The translations under genes were made by a program, and so were the position numbers. DNA of 64,000 bases from Ctena decussata (taxonomy: Eukaryota; Mollusca; Bivalvia; Lucinida; Lucinidae), in contig OZ022511.1 of assembly GCA_963989385.1 (NCBI GenBank), positions 27,832,503-27,896,502 on the forward strand. The letters are read 5' to 3'. The notes beneath the pieces are model-generated. The model had not been told where the DNA came from. It saw only the letters and a program-made list of their open reading frames with translations, and did no database searches. Positions 25,401-40,400 of the stretch are shown here, piece by piece (the stretch's first letter is position 1; every line of letters begins with the position of its first letter).

Positions 25401-28400
25401 GTTAAACGCAAAATTTGCTAATAAAATGCAATTTTAGTGTCAAATGATAAATAGAATCTTGCATTCTTGCTCCTGTATTATTGAATTTATTAAACTCGTT
25501 GGTAAAAACGATAAGATGCTCGGCAGAGCCTCGCAACTTATCGTTTTCCACAACTCGTTTAATAAATTCAATAATACATGAGCATTCATGTAAGATCCTC
25601 TACATCTAATAGTTCTCTGAAATGTGCACTTATTAGGAAGGTCTACCGCAAGTATTGAATGCTGTTTTGAAAATGTTAAGCAGTGTGCCTAAAGGGTTGA
25701 ATATGGTATTTTCTTCTTTGTTGCATTATGTGTTAACTCTTGCCAGCAGCAGCAAGATGGTGTCAGACGAAGTGCATTTTTTCTACAGTACCACAAGTCA
25801 ACTTCCCAAATGAAAAGTTTCGAGCAAATATGCTAGAATTGCCGGGGCTATAATATTATGGTACAAGGAAACACAGCAAGACTTATCCTTATTCAGCCCC
25901 TTGCCCATCACATAAAAAACTTTGTTTAGCTAAAGCCGATGCCACCACCATCGATGTGGGGGGTAGTGCAAAAGCTCTTCCAGTACATTTGTACAGGTGC
26001 GCTAAAAGACCATTGTTCCTGGACCAACTATGTCTCTTATTATCTGTCATATGAAGTACCTTTTTTAATGTTTTGGACCCTGGTCCTTTCATTTTATTCT
26101 TCTTGTCTTTGCTGGTTTTTGTTTCTGAAGCTGTTTTCACCTTTGTCTGAAAGAAACAAAAACAAACTATCAACTAGAATTGTTTTTCTACGAAAAAACA
26201 GAATGTCTCCCCCCTTCTTGATGTCAAAAGGATCAGTCATTAAGACGCCAAGGGAAAAACAATATGTTTCCCTACCCTGAAGCAGGGATTCATAATAAGT
26301 AAAAAGTATAAATGCAAGAGTTATAGTTGTATGCTCTGCATGTCATGTAATGTTGACTGATATTCATATTTAGTTTTTGTCAAAAAATATAAATGCAAGA
26401 GTTGCAGTGCTCTGCACGTCGTCTATTTATTTGTTGACTGATATTTGTATGAAGTTTCATGAATATAGCTTAAACAGTTTTCAAGTTATAGAGCTTAGAC
26501 GATTGAGACACGATTTTGTGAATGACAAAGTTCCATGGGAAATAACTCAAATAGTATAAATGCTGTGCTCTGCAGGTTGTCTAGTGTTGACTGACATTTG
26601 TATGAAGTTCGTGAATATAGCTTGTCCGGTTTTCAAGTAATAAAGCGATTGAGACACGATTTTGTGACTGACAAAGGTCCAAGGGAAATAATTCAAGAAG
26701 TATAAATGCAAGAGTTATGGTTCTTACACTATGCAATTCTTCTAATGTTGATTGATATTTGTATGAAGTTTCGTGAATATAGCTTGAATGGTTTTCAAGT
26801 TATAGAGCAGACACGACTGAGACACGATTTTGTGACTGACAAAGTTCTAAGGGAAATAACTCAAATAGTATAAATGCTAAAGTTATGGTTCTTGCATTCT
26901 GCATGTCGTCTGATGTTGATTGATATTTGTATGAACTTTCATGAATATAGCTTGAATGGTTTTAAAGTTATAGACGGACTCGACTGAGACGCAATTTTGT
27001 GATGGACAAAGTTCCAAGGGAAATAACTCAAAAAGTATAAACGCCAGAGAGCATTCTGCACGTCGTCTGATGTTGATTGATATTTGTATGAACTTTAATG
27101 AATATAGCTTGAATGGTTTTAAAGTTATAGACGGACTCAACCAAGACGCAATTTTGTGATGGACAAAGTTCCAAGGGAAATAACTCAAAAAGTATAAATG
27201 CCAGAGTTACCATTCTTGCACTCTGCATGTCGTCTCATGTTGATTGATATTTATATGAAGTTTGCGAATATAGCTTGAGCGGTTTTCAAGTTATAGAACG
27301 GACACGATTGAAACACAATTTTGTGATGGACTAAGTTCCAAGGGAAATAACTCAATATAAATGCCAGAGTTACCATTCTTGTACTCTGCACGTCGTCTCA
27401 TGTTGATTGATATTTATATGAAGTTTCGCAAATAAAGCTTGAGCGGTTTTCAAGTTATAGAATGGACACGATTGAAACACAATTTTGTGATGGACTAAGT
27501 TCCAAGGGAAATAACTCAAACAGTATAAATGCCAGAGTTACCATTCTTGCACTCTGCACGTCGTCTCATGTTGATTGATATTTATATGAAGTTTCGCGAA
27601 TAAAGCTTGAGCGGTTTTCAAGTTATAGAATGGACACGATTGAAACACAATTTTGTGATGGACTAAGTTCCAAGGGAAATAACTCAAAAAGTATAAATGC
27701 CAGAGTTACCATTCTTGCACTCTGCACGTCGTCTCAAGTTGATTGATATTTATATGAAGTTTCGCGAATATAGCTTGAGCGGTTTTCAAGTTATAGAATG
27801 GACACGATTGAAACACAATTTTGTGATGGACTAAGTTCCAAGGGAAATAACTCAAAAAGTATAAATGCCAGAGTTACCATTCTTGCACTATGCACGTCGT
27901 CTCATGTTTATTGATATTTATATGAAGTTTCGCGAATATAGCTTGAGCGGTTTTCAAGTTATAGAACGGACACGATTTGTGACAGACAGACGGACAGACA
28001 GACAGACGGACAGACGCTCGGGGAAAAACAATATGTCTCCCGACCCTAAAGGGGGGAGACATAAATACCGTAATGTGCGTATATATATATTGGGACACCT
28101 AAAAATAATGAATTTTCCATTTGGGACAAATGGAAAATTTATCATTTTAGGTGTCCCAATACTTAGCACATTAGGGTAAACTCCATATGGTCTCTGGATA
28201 CACAGCCATGCTTTTCACCATTTATGCCAAGGGGAACAACTTTTGTGACTTCCTGTTTGCTCTCCTGGACAGCAGAGCTCTCTACAATGGAGTCTACCCT
28301 TAAAGGAAAGAATTTGCTCCAGAGAAGCAAATTCTTGCCTGTAAAAGTTAAGAGTTAAGCCTCATTGAGTATAGGGTTGGTTGGTTGATTTGATGCTTAG

Positions 28401-31400
28401 CGTCCACAGTAAACAGCTAAGGTCATGTCGGGCTGGTCAGTTAACCTAACCACACTATTCCTGGGCAGGCTTAGACCTCCTAAGGGGTTAACCAGTACTA
28501 AGTGCACATACTTTCGCCAGTAACTGACAACTGCCCTTCTTGAAGGAGAAACGAAAGTATGTGGCCAGACCAGGTATCGAACCCAGGACCTCTGACTTAT
28601 GAGTCAGGTGCCCTACTGATTGCGCTACCCGGCCCGGCTTGAGTATAGGGACAAAAATTGAAAATGGCAGAGTTGCTTCCCCTGAAAGTATACTTATTCA
28701 CCTTAACTGACACTGCTCAATCATAGGGCTGTGATAATGTCATTACCCTTAAGTGCGTAAGTATTGGGACACCAAAAAACATTAATTTTCCATTTGTCCC
28801 AAATGGAAAATTAATGGTTTTCAGGTGTCCCAATATTTAAGCACATTAGGGTATAAAAATTTTTAAATGATCATATTCTAAAAATCATCATACTGTGTAA
28901 CACTGACAACTCTATTACCATATTTATTCAGTTATCTAATTTTCAATACCCTTTTATGAATTGAAAAGCCATAAAATATTTACTTTATTAAAGACTGCTA
29001 TTAAAATGTATCACTTGCAAAGTGGGGACTACGCCTAAAGGAAAGAATTTGCTCCCCTGGGAGAAAATACTTGGAGCAAATTCTTATTGTTTCCAGCAGC
29101 CCGCGATGGGGATATAACTACTTCTGTGCATAGATCATTTTTCTTGAAAGCATATACCCTTTTCCGTTGAGCAGAATATTTAGATTATATTTTCTGAAGA
29201 GCTGCAACAGCCATTGCCCTGACTTTCCCCTTATATTTCAGTCTTTTCCAAGTTTCCCTTACCAATCATTAAGTTCCCATGACCTGGAAAAAAAACTAAT
29301 TACATCAGATGTTTGTCCCTGACTGAGACAACCCATGCCGAATCTAAGACAAGCCTGACCATGTATGAAATCTAGTAAGAGCATGCTCAGTTCATCCAGA
29401 AAATGAACATGGAGTGTCAACTTGAAGATGTATGGGTACACTATTAAACATGTTTCTTTTTTTTCAAAGGAAATTACTTCTAAGACTTCCTGTTTGCTTC
29501 TCTAGGCAAGGAAGCCCTTCTAAAAAGGATTCTACTCTTAAAGTAAAGAATTTGCTCATAGTGGAGCAAATTCTTTAACAGCTGGCCCTCACTGAGATGA
29601 AAGGCAAAACTGAATATGGCAAAGTTGTTTCCCCTAAAAGTGATCCAATCATATTTAAGTCAACTTTGCATGCTCTGATAAGACTGCATACAAATGTAGG
29701 CTGGTATGGGAATGCAAGTTTGAATCTATCTTGTGACATGCTTTCTCACAATGCACCCTGCCCCATGTAACCTACCTTTGGCTTATCACAGTTTGTATTA
29801 AGTTTAGCCAGAGGAATGTCTTCAGAGTTCTCACTATCAAGTCCAGAGTCAGACTCATCACTACCTACTGGTCCTACTTTCTTTTTGGATTTAGAAAACA
29901 AAACTTTTACAAAACTGTCATCTTCACTCATTTCACTATCACTGGAGCTGTCAGAAGAACTTTTAACTGTTGCTTTCCTACTTTTAATTTCAGTTAAACT
30001 GTCATTCTTGCTTTTAGTCCCTTTAGCATTTTTAATGAGTTTAGCTGGTCTTTTGAGTATTTCTTCATCATCAGAATCACTTGAAGAATCTGTTTTTACA
30101 ATTGTTGGCTTTTGTTTCAGACTTTTCTTGTTTTTAATTCCATTCAGTCTTAAACTGGATAAAGTTTCATCTTCAGAATCAATAGAAATGTCACTTTCAT
30201 CTGTATCAATTTGTTCTCTATCATTATTTGTTTCTAGTTTCCTTTTTCCTAATTTCTTAACTTTCCTAGTTTCTAACTCACCAGGTGTATGCCCTGTATC
30301 AGAGTCCTGCTCTACATTGCTCAGTTTCTTATGCCTCGGTTTCACTAGAGATTCAAGAGATATTCTTTTTTTTCTAGATATCTTCACAGGAGTATCATTA
30401 GATTCACTTGAGCTGGAGCTTTGTACCAGTGTTTCATTATCACTTTTCACTGGTGTACTATCAGAAGACATTGCTCCAGATTTATTTATTGACAATTTTC
30501 TTTTTCTTGATTTCAAAGTCTGGATTTCAAAATCTGTTGAGCTAGACTTAGAATCAAAACTGTAAACATCTGTTTTCCCTTTTGATATGACAGGCTCTTT
30601 CAAACTTCTTGCCTCTCTGTCACCATCAATACTATCTGAGAAATCATTTGTCTCACTTTCTTGGCTATCAGAGGCAGCCAATCTACTTCTAGATACCTTA
30701 TGTTTTCTTCGTTTAGATATGCGTATTAGAACTTCATCTTCAGAGTCAGAAATCATTGCGGCTTTTCTTTTCCTTGTGTTTGGAGAGATCTTATTAGTAA
30801 CCCCTTTCTCTAAAAGTAATTTAGCTTGTTTCTTTGACTTTAGTTTGCCACCATGATATAACTCTGGTGTTTTGTTCTGCTTCGCAGGACTAGAGTCGGA
30901 CACAGAGCTAATTGTTATAATATCAGGGTTCTGACCAACAGACTTAATAGGAGTTGCTTGTACACTTTTTCTGTCTGTTTCTTTGTCAGTGTCACTGATA
31001 AGCAGAACTGAATCACTGCTGTTGCCATCTTTTCCCACCTGCATGTCTTTTGTATGCAGTCTTCCTAAACAGAAAAAAAAGAAACCAAAAAAATAAATAA
31101 ATGAAAAAAAAAAATATTTGTCAAACATTCTGAAATCTCATATACCTCATCACTAAATCTGCTGAGATACTAAACACAACAGTTGGAAATTCTATAGTTG
31201 CTATGTTAACAGATCTATGATCTCAGTTATAATTCAAGAGGAGCATGGCATACAGTGTATGCCATGCTCCTCTTGAATTATAAATGAGACACTACCTGAA
31301 ATTTTTACAATGGAAAAGTGTGTTCTTCTCAAACCCATAATTCATTTTCAAATAATTTGATACTCTGTTTTCTGTGGAAGGCTGTGTGTCATCTGTCAGC

Positions 31401-34400
31401 ACACTGTCAGAAAAAATAGCTAAACCAGAAAACTGCATAAAAGTTCAGGCCACCAATACTGATGATACCTAAAAAGTAATACACACGTCTCACTTCTGCT
31501 AAATGCAGGGGAGACAAAAATAGTACAGTTGCTGCCTATGAAATTGTACCCACTATCCTATTCACCATAAGTTTTAATCCAAAAAAAAAATTCTGCCAAT
31601 ATTTACAATACATAGTTCCAACCTGCACCAAGAATGTCACTCAAAAGTCACCTGATAGTGAATATTACAACAACTTGGCACATGATCTAGTACCACAAAC
31701 AAAATTGCATGTGTTGGATGCCCCACATACGTCTGTAAGTTTACCATACAGTTAATGGAGGGATGTATACCTGTTTACAGTAGGTGTGTAATTTGGAACT
31801 ACATGTGTGAACTATATTGTATTTCTTTCTACATTTCTGCTATTTTTTCTTAGGACATCTTGTGTGTTTTTTGGAATTATGAATTCAATTGCATTTCTTA
31901 CTAAATTTCTGCTTTTTTTCTTGTGACATCTGTATTTTCTTGTCTCTGGCCACTTTTAGTTGCTCCAATCCCTTCCTAACCTCCTTCGTCTTTAGAACTT
32001 TAGTGCCTTCTGAATCTTGGTCATCTGAACTGCTGTCTTCTGACGACTCCTCTGACACTGAATTACCATCAGATTCTGTTTGAAAAAAAGAGGATCTTAC
32101 ACTCCTGGTCATTGCATATGAAATTTATGAAACAAGCCTTCGGCATGTTTCATAAATTTCATATGAAATGACCACCAGTGTAAGAATCTGTAAATCATGG
32201 GACCCTTTATAATGGAATTTTATTGCCTTCAAATTGAACATTGTTTCAATAAGAAAATGCATTGCTGACACGGTCGTCCTCAATGACGCTACATGTATGT
32301 TCCAAAATGTTATTACACGTATATACGATTTTTATGTCAAGACATTATCCATTGAATAACAGTAACTTCATATGATAATATCATATCATATGACCAGTAT
32401 ACTATGACATTCCCACAAGCTTTTTTTTTTTCTTTCTATTGTTTTTGGTGTAAACACTAAAAGAAGCAAAATAGCAGATGATAAAAGTTATATCTGCAAA
32501 AATTCCATAAATATTTCATCCAAACTATATCATATTGAGAATTCAAAAAAAGTAAAAAGTATGCAAAGACCAGGAACTGAAACAATCAAAATCCAAATCC
32601 AGCCCTCAAACCATAGTTGGAAACAACTAAGATTACAAATAATCAAGATACAGAGAACATATGGCCAACCGAGTGAGCAGCTTGTTCCCGAAAGGTGGCC
32701 ACTCAGCAACCCAAACCGAACCAAAAATAATAAGAACATACATAAGGTAAAACATCACAGAAACTCTGACACCAAAAACAGGCAACAGAGAACCACAACA
32801 GAACTACCGCCTTGGAACTCAAACAATAGCGTGCAAACAATGTAGGTTCAGATGAGCAACCTCATCTGAATCTATGCTGTTTGAAATTGCCAATATTTTT
32901 ATTGTTGGTGCTTTCAGGGTTCCTTCTGGGATAAGTTAGATACTACTACTTATAATCTTTTTTTGTTCGTGAAGTGTGTTATGACCTCTCACTAGAACTG
33001 CTCTACTGATGGGTAACAACATATTTTCATGAAGAAAGAAAAGAAGAGGACCATGAGAGCCTATATCAATCCCCTGAGAACCCAGCTTGATAACAGATAC
33101 CTTGGATACTTGCTAGACTGATTTAAACTACAGATACTGCGGTTGCAAATCATTAAAGGCTAAAGTATCTACAGTCAAACTAAGATAGTTCGAACACCAA
33201 TGCTTCGAATCCATCGGAAACTTTGAATACTTCCGAAGGTCCCAAAATTTTTGCTATGCATTCTATACAAGGTCGCCTCGGTAACTTCGAATGTTGATAG
33301 TTTGAAAAATCGGATTTTTCGAAAGAAAAATTCGGTCCCAAACTGCAATTTCCATTAGAAATACCTTTAAAATTCGAAGTCGCAATTATCACCGCAAGCT
33401 ACCTTCAGCCATGCTGAAAGATCACGCACAAACTGGATGACGCACGAATGCTAATCATGTTTCAATAGCACTTAATCTTGTGTTAAGGAGGTATTACGAC
33501 ATATCATACAGGTAAATGCTCGTCTCATTTGACTCGATTAAAGATGTTTTAAGCATGCTATTAAAATTAAATTTGATAGAAGACATCGTTAATCTTTTAT
33601 CTGTGTTTGAACTAGGAGTGATCAAAGATACAGAACAGTAAGATTGTGAAGTTGCAGTGACTTTGCTGCGAACATCTTGCAATGTTCTGGTTTTTGGGAA
33701 ATGCGTAAAAATATTTTTTTTTATTTATTTTTCGATATCAACTGCCTACTTTCGGCGATGCTCACTGCTCGAAATATGATCCTTGTTTTACATGTAACCA
33801 TGTTTCGTTAAAAATAGAATGATCTGTTGCTGATGTAGATAAATGAAGAATAAGCGAGTTAGGAGTTCCGCGTTTCCAGCTGGACAGGAGCAGAAAGGTC
33901 AGAGGTCAAGTGTGGCAAAATTGGATAGTTCATCATTTTGCTTACCTAGTCAGTGGATGTAAAACACCTTTTACATGATTAAAATAATTCATATGATTGA
34001 AAATTGTTTTCAACTCAGAGAAATGGATAGTCAAATTATTTTAGCAAGACAGAATAGACAGAGAATGTTAGAAAATTGTAATATTGGACAATATGTTGGT
34101 ATGTTACGCTTTGCGTATATGGATTTTGGCATCCGTGACCTCTGACCTCTGAGAGCAAATTTTGAGTGTGCGCATGCACAGTGCGGAACTCCAAACTCTC
34201 TTATAAATAAAGGTTATTTTGTTTCCTTTTTGTCATTAACAGTCCGATTTCTGAGGGCATAAGGGAAGATGACAGTCAAATTATCTGTATGCATCTTCTT
34301 TCACACCTTACAGAAGTAGTAATTACCACAATACAGGTGCGTTTCACACATTCGACGCTATCACAAGGCCATGGCAGAGTTCGGTTATTTCCGTTATTTA

Positions 34401-37400
34401 AGAAAATGGCCGAATCGGTAACTTCGAAATCCGGATAGCTCAAATTAAAATCGGGAGTCCCTGGCACTTCAAACTAATGAAGTTTGACTGTATAACAAAT
34501 TTTCAATTTTCCAACTGAAGGGCAAGGTTAATTAACCCTTTTATGCCCAGCAGACTCTTCTATCCATATAAATTGGATAGATTCATTTATCACTTTACGG
34601 GTGTCTGGTATATCTATTTTTGATCATTGTTATAGAAATTGCTGAAAATTTTATGCAAGTAGTGTAAGCAATAATCAGACACTGTGTACTGCGGGGTCTG
34701 ATCTGTAAAAAATTGCACTGTGCTTGTATCTTTTTTTGGACGCTAGGCATTAAATGGCTGAAGTTTCCACAACAACCAAAGTTTTGGACCAATCAGCATG
34801 AAGAACAGCTTTTTAGTATACAGATTTATCCTAACAGTTTCTGCTTCCCTTAGCTTAAAGACAGGAGTGGTACTATATGAGATTAACTGACACAGTGTCA
34901 TTCTCTCTCTTGATCACAAAGTGTCAACACCTCAAGCCAGCCATTGAAATTATTATAACTGGTAATTCTGGTCCACTGATTGGTTGAATAAATCTTCACA
35001 CCTTTACCTGTACAGGTATCATATGCTATTGCTGGGAACCAGACCCCCCGGCAGAGATGCCACAGTGACCTTGACCTTGGGCACAGCACCCTGAAAGTCG
35101 AACTTGCTCGAGATATTGTCATGCCCTACATTTGTGTGAATTTATTTTAAAATCCACTGAGAACTGTAGGTGCTAGAGCGATGACAAAGTTTTTCTAAAA
35201 ACAGCCACAGTGACCTTGACCTTTGGCGCAGCACCTTGGAAGTCAAACTTGTTTGAGATATTGTCATGCCCTACATTTGTGTGAAGTTGATTTAAAATCC
35301 GTTGAGAAATGTAGGTGCTAGAGCGATGACCAAGTTTTTCTAAAAATAGCCACAGTGACCTTGACCTTGGGTGCAGCACCCTGAAAGTCGAACTTGCTCG
35401 AGATATTACATTTGTGTGAAGTTATTTTTAAAATCTGCTGAGAAATGTAGGTGCTAGAGCGCTGACAAAGTTTTTCTAAAAATAGCCACAGTGACCTTGA
35501 CCTTGGGTGCAGCATCTTGGAAGTCAAACTTGTTTGAGATATTGTCATGCCCTTCATTTGTGTGAAGTTATTTTAAAATCTGCGGAGAAATGTAGGTGCT
35601 AGAGCAATGACAAAGTTTTTCTAAAAATAGCCACAGTGACCTTGACCTTGGGCGCAGCATCCTGAAAGTCAAACTTGCTTGAGATATTGTCATGCCCTAC
35701 ATTTGTGTGAAGTTATTTTAAAATCCGTTGAGAAATGTAGGCAATAGAGCGAAGACAAAGTTTTTCTAAAAATATGTGATGACGTTGTTTTCTCCATAAT
35801 AACACTATGGGATTTTTTTCAAACGCTCAAGGGCAGCTAACTCCGTAGTCTGTGCTCGAATCCGGCCAAATTTCAAACTCATCCAAGCTCTTATGTATGT
35901 CATCATTACCTGCAAGTATGATAAGGATCTAAGCAAAAACAGTTGAGAAAACGTGATGACGCCATTTTCCCCAATATAACCCTATGGGATTTTTTTCAAA
36001 CGCTCAAGGGCAGATTACTCCGTAGTCTGTGCTCGAATCTGGCCAAATTTCGAACTCATCCAAGCTCTTGTGTATGTCATCATTACCTGCAAGTATGATA
36101 AGGATCTCATCAAAAACAGTCGAGAAAACGTGATGACCCTATTTTCCCCATTATAACCCTATGGGGGCTATCTGTTGCCATGGAAACCAGAGTTCTGAGC
36201 TGATCTACACCAAAACCTAATGCAGCCTTTCCCCCACCCAAATGATGCTTCAGATAAAATTTGATTGCGATCGGCCCACTGGTCTCTGAGATATTTATGT
36301 TTGAAAGTGTTGACTCACCCACCCACGGACGGACGACGGCTTGACTCCCATCCTATAAGCTCACCTCTGAGCCTTCGGCTTATGTGAGCTTAAAATTGGG
36401 ACACTTAAAACAATAACTGTTACTGCCACTGTCCTAAAAGGGGAAAAGTAATGTAGTCAAGCATCTAACAGATGCAATTGGAATGAATAATAGTGTAAAA
36501 TGAATAATAGTGTAGACTCTGATCAGACTGCAGTCTGATCAGAGTCTGCACAATTTGTCCATTTTCCGCTGTCCCAATATTTAGAATTTTTCCATTATAT
36601 CATATGTTGCTATTGGGAAATCTATGTGACAAACAATAATAACCTATATCAAATGACAGAGAATCGAAGCAGAAAATGACTTTCATTTACATCTAAGCAT
36701 CTGTTTCCCATCAGATCTGATGTTTAACAGCTGTATTTATTTATATGTAAAACACAGAATTAAACGACTTGCGAATAATTATTTGTTTGAGAAAATCTGA
36801 AGTTGCTATTGAAAATATTTCAGTTTGCAGTGTCAAATGTCAAATACTGTATGGCATGCTCCAATACCAATGATGATGTACATGTAGGTCTGTTATCATA
36901 ACAACTAAGAGTTCATTTTGATGTCAAAGTGAAGTCATCGAGACATCATTCTGACAAGGAATTAAGAACAGTGTATGCCACACTCCTCTCAAATTATAGG
37001 TGAGATGCTACCTGAAAATCCTACAATTAAAAAGTGTGATTTTCTCAAAACTATAATTCATTCTGAATTTAATTCTCTGTTGTAAAGTTATTAACTTCCA
37101 ATAAAATACTGTTGATATCAAATAGCTAAAAATGCTGAGGCTTGTTTGAAAGACTTGTTGTCACATTAATTTCCATATCACATCCACAAACAGGGTTGCC
37201 ACTCATCCTCTCCTTCCAAATTTCCTGACTTTTCACTGATGCTTACCAATTTCCATACCTTTTTATGGATCCAAAAGTTGAGAGTAGACTAAACTTTAAC
37301 AGTGCTAAAGCTAAACGGTATTACTTGACAATTAGGGGCTACTTTTTAAAGGGAAGAATTTGCTTCCACTGGGAGCAAATTCTCTCCTTTAAGAGCAGCC

Positions 37401-40400
37401 CCAAATGATGAGGGAGATAAATTCCTTTGTGCATGGGTTATCTTTCCTAAAAGATATATTTTCCCCTTGAGAAGAATAAGTTTCAATTTTTTCTAAAGAC
37501 TGCCTTAGCCATTATTTTCTAATTCCCTGACTTTTCAAGTCATTTCCAACTTCCCTGACTAATCACAAAATTCTCTGACTTTGAAAAAAAAAAAGTCTGG
37601 GCCTGGATTTTCAAAACTAGCATTACTTTTTCAAATGTAATGTATGCAAAAGTTATGCCATTTTTTGCTTGAAAACAATGTGAGAATACTGGAGTTTGTG
37701 TGTGCTAGAGGACTTAACAAAACCTTGACTAACTGACTTGTTAAGCTAAAGATGCTTTGAAATGTTTTTCTGCGCCCAAATGTTTCTCCCTAACAGAGGC
37801 CACCCCAAAATCTACATGTATTGAATTACCTAAAACAGCTGACAGGACATCCTCCACTTTAAGTCTAGGTGAGATAATTCTCTTCTTTCTTGGAGACACC
37901 TTTTTCTGGGGAGAAATCTTTTTCTTTCCAGGGTAAGCCCTCCTTGGTGATGTCCATATTGCCTTTACTGTGGTGGACTGACCTTTCTGTGGGGTCAATC
38001 TTTGTGACAAAGGAGCAGAGTTCTGTATTTTTGCTGTAGAAATAAGAGATTAAGATCAATTGAGCTGTGACACAACAAAAAACAAAGTGGCATGTGTGCC
38101 CAGCGAAGACTCAGATCAGCACTGGCATCCACCCAGTCTGATCAAAGTCTTTAAGCATATGCCCAGGCTGATATGAGTCTTTGCTGGGCACACATGCCAC
38201 TTTATTGGTTTTGTCATGTTGCGGCTCTATAAATGTATATGGGTACTCTGCCATGTGGTTCTGCCATTTTTGTAAGGAAGAACAATACCCTTTCTGACTA
38301 CCCATTTGCTTCCCTGGGTCACTAAACCCTTTCTGACTTCCCATTTGCTTCCCTGGGTAACTAAACCCTTTCAGACTTCCCATTTGCTTCCCTGGGTGAC
38401 TAAACCCTTTCTGACTTCCCATTTGCTTCCCTTTCTGACTTCCCATTTGCTTCCCTGGGTCACTAAACCCTTTCTGACTTCCCATTTGCTTCCCTGGGTC
38501 ACTAAACCCTTTCTGACTTCACATTTGCTTCCCTGGGTCACTAAACCCTTTCTGACTTCCCATTTGCTTCCCTGGGTGACTAAACCCTTTCTGACTTCCC
38601 ATGTGCTTCCCTGGGTGCTTAACCCTTTCTGACTTCTCATTTGCTTCCCTGGGTGACTAAATCCTTTCAAAATGGGGTCTGCTCCAAAAGAAAACAATCT
38701 GCTTCTCTAATATTGAGAAGGAAGCACAAACTGAAAACAGTAGAGTTGCTTTCACTGAAAGAATACTCATTCACCTAAGGTTGTTGTTGTTATTTTGCTT
38801 TACATCCATGGTAAACTAAACACGTCATGTCGGGACTCTACCCACATTATTCCTGGGCAGGCTTTGACCTCCTAAGCAGTTAACCAGTACTAAGTACATA
38901 TAGTTGCTTTGGACAGTAACTGACAACTGCCCTTCTTGAATCAGCAGAAGGAGATACCAAAGTTGTGGCCAGACCGGGTATCGAGCCCAGGACCTCCTAC
39001 TCTTGAGTCAGATGCACTACTGACTGCGCTCCTAAGGTGAATGGATACACTTCCAGGGGATACAACTCTGCCACTGCCCATTTTCCTGTTTGCCTCCCTT
39101 CTCAATTATAGGGGTCAACTTATATACTGCTCCTTTGATAGCAAATTCCTCTTATCCTGCTGTTTCCAGCATTGCCAATCTAGAAGGGTAGGCCAACTCG
39201 AGAGTGTACAAAGATCACTAGACATCGACTGCACCTCCCCAGATGGGATTATCCCATGCAGGAGGAAATATACTTTCTAATTAGTGGACACATTCACTGT
39301 CATTACTGGATGCTGGTGGGTTAGTTGTTTTGGGTTTAACAGCCTTTTGAGACAGTATTTCAGTCTATACTGGGCCATCTCCCAGAGAGAGGGAGGAAGA
39401 AAAGAGAAATGGTAGACAACTTAGACAGGAGAAAAAATTTCCAAACAACCCCTGCCGGCACCTACTGCAAGCAAAGTTAGGCCCTGGCCTACTTTTTTAT
39501 CCAAATAAGTAGGTCACCCTGGCACTGGAAGCTATAACCAGCACCATCGCCCAACTACCACCCCCTACTGGGTGCTGGATTTTTTGGATGATCTCCATAT
39601 TTGAAAGTCACAGGGCCTATGCCCTTATAGTGTATTCACTCACATTCAAGTATTAGACCAGAGCTCCAGATAAGGTGGGATTGTCAGGATACTTCTGAGA
39701 TAATTTATCTTATTCCTCCAGAAAAAACATATACATGTATTGTAACCCCTCATTAGAACCATCTCGCTTCTAATGACGAGGCACAGCATATGTTTTTCTT
39801 GAGACATATGGATAATTATCCCTTATGAGGTCACCTCTATAAAGGGATCATCTGTCTTAAGCAGCCACTTTTCATGGGTCCCTTGTACCCAATTACAGTG
39901 CAAATGAACATGTATTAAGGAGTCACCTGTCTTAAGCAGCCACTTTTGCACTTCCCTTCGGCAACCCCTTAAGACAGGTTTGACTGTATCCCCATCACCC
40001 CTTCTTATCTGGAGCAGTGCTGTATAAAAAGGTAAAAGTTTCCCATAGCCTAATAGCCATAGGGACAGTGGGGGGTTAGAGACCCACTGTATCTTGGGCA
40101 CAGCAGATGAAAGGTGGAGCCCATCCCTCTCCTTTTGCTGCCTTATCCTTCCATGATTCGAAAAAAGGTACCCATTTACTGCTGGGTTGACAGAGAGAGT
40201 GTTCCAGTCGTCAGATGGAGAAACCTGGGCGCGACCACACGACCTTCCGGCGGGTTTCTGCACTATAATAGAGTCACTCATACCACTGTACCTGATTTGC
40301 CCTTCTTTGGTGAGACATTCTCAGCTGAGTTTTCCTTGTTGCCAGGTGACACTTCAAGTTTATCTGGTGAGGACTAGAAATAAACATCAAATTTAACACT

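Larger units (their letters stand above)
38228..39110. repeat. Family D repeat with expanded minisatellite and SINE
   Basis: Family D sequence (gggtactctgccatg..., gtagagttgctttcactgaaag) in which the gacttcctgtttgcttccct segment has expanded into a 39-bp tandem array (38291-38668), followed at its far end by a SINE (38781-39030). Confidence 0.55.

Noticed and set aside
29816..30565. 249-codon plus-strand ORF, Ser/Leu-rich
   Set aside because: Exact antisense of the HIRIP3 large exon; serine/leucine richness is the complement of its acidic and lysine codons.
32530..32845. Overlapping ORFs on both strands in a HIRIP3 intron
   Set aside because: No splice sites or phase fit with the HIRIP3 chain and no recognisable protein; low-complexity Asn/Lys composition.
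38306..38697. Long repetitive ORFs on both strands that look like repeat proteins
   Set aside because: Produced by a 39-bp minisatellite whose period is a multiple of three; no start context, splice sites or family.
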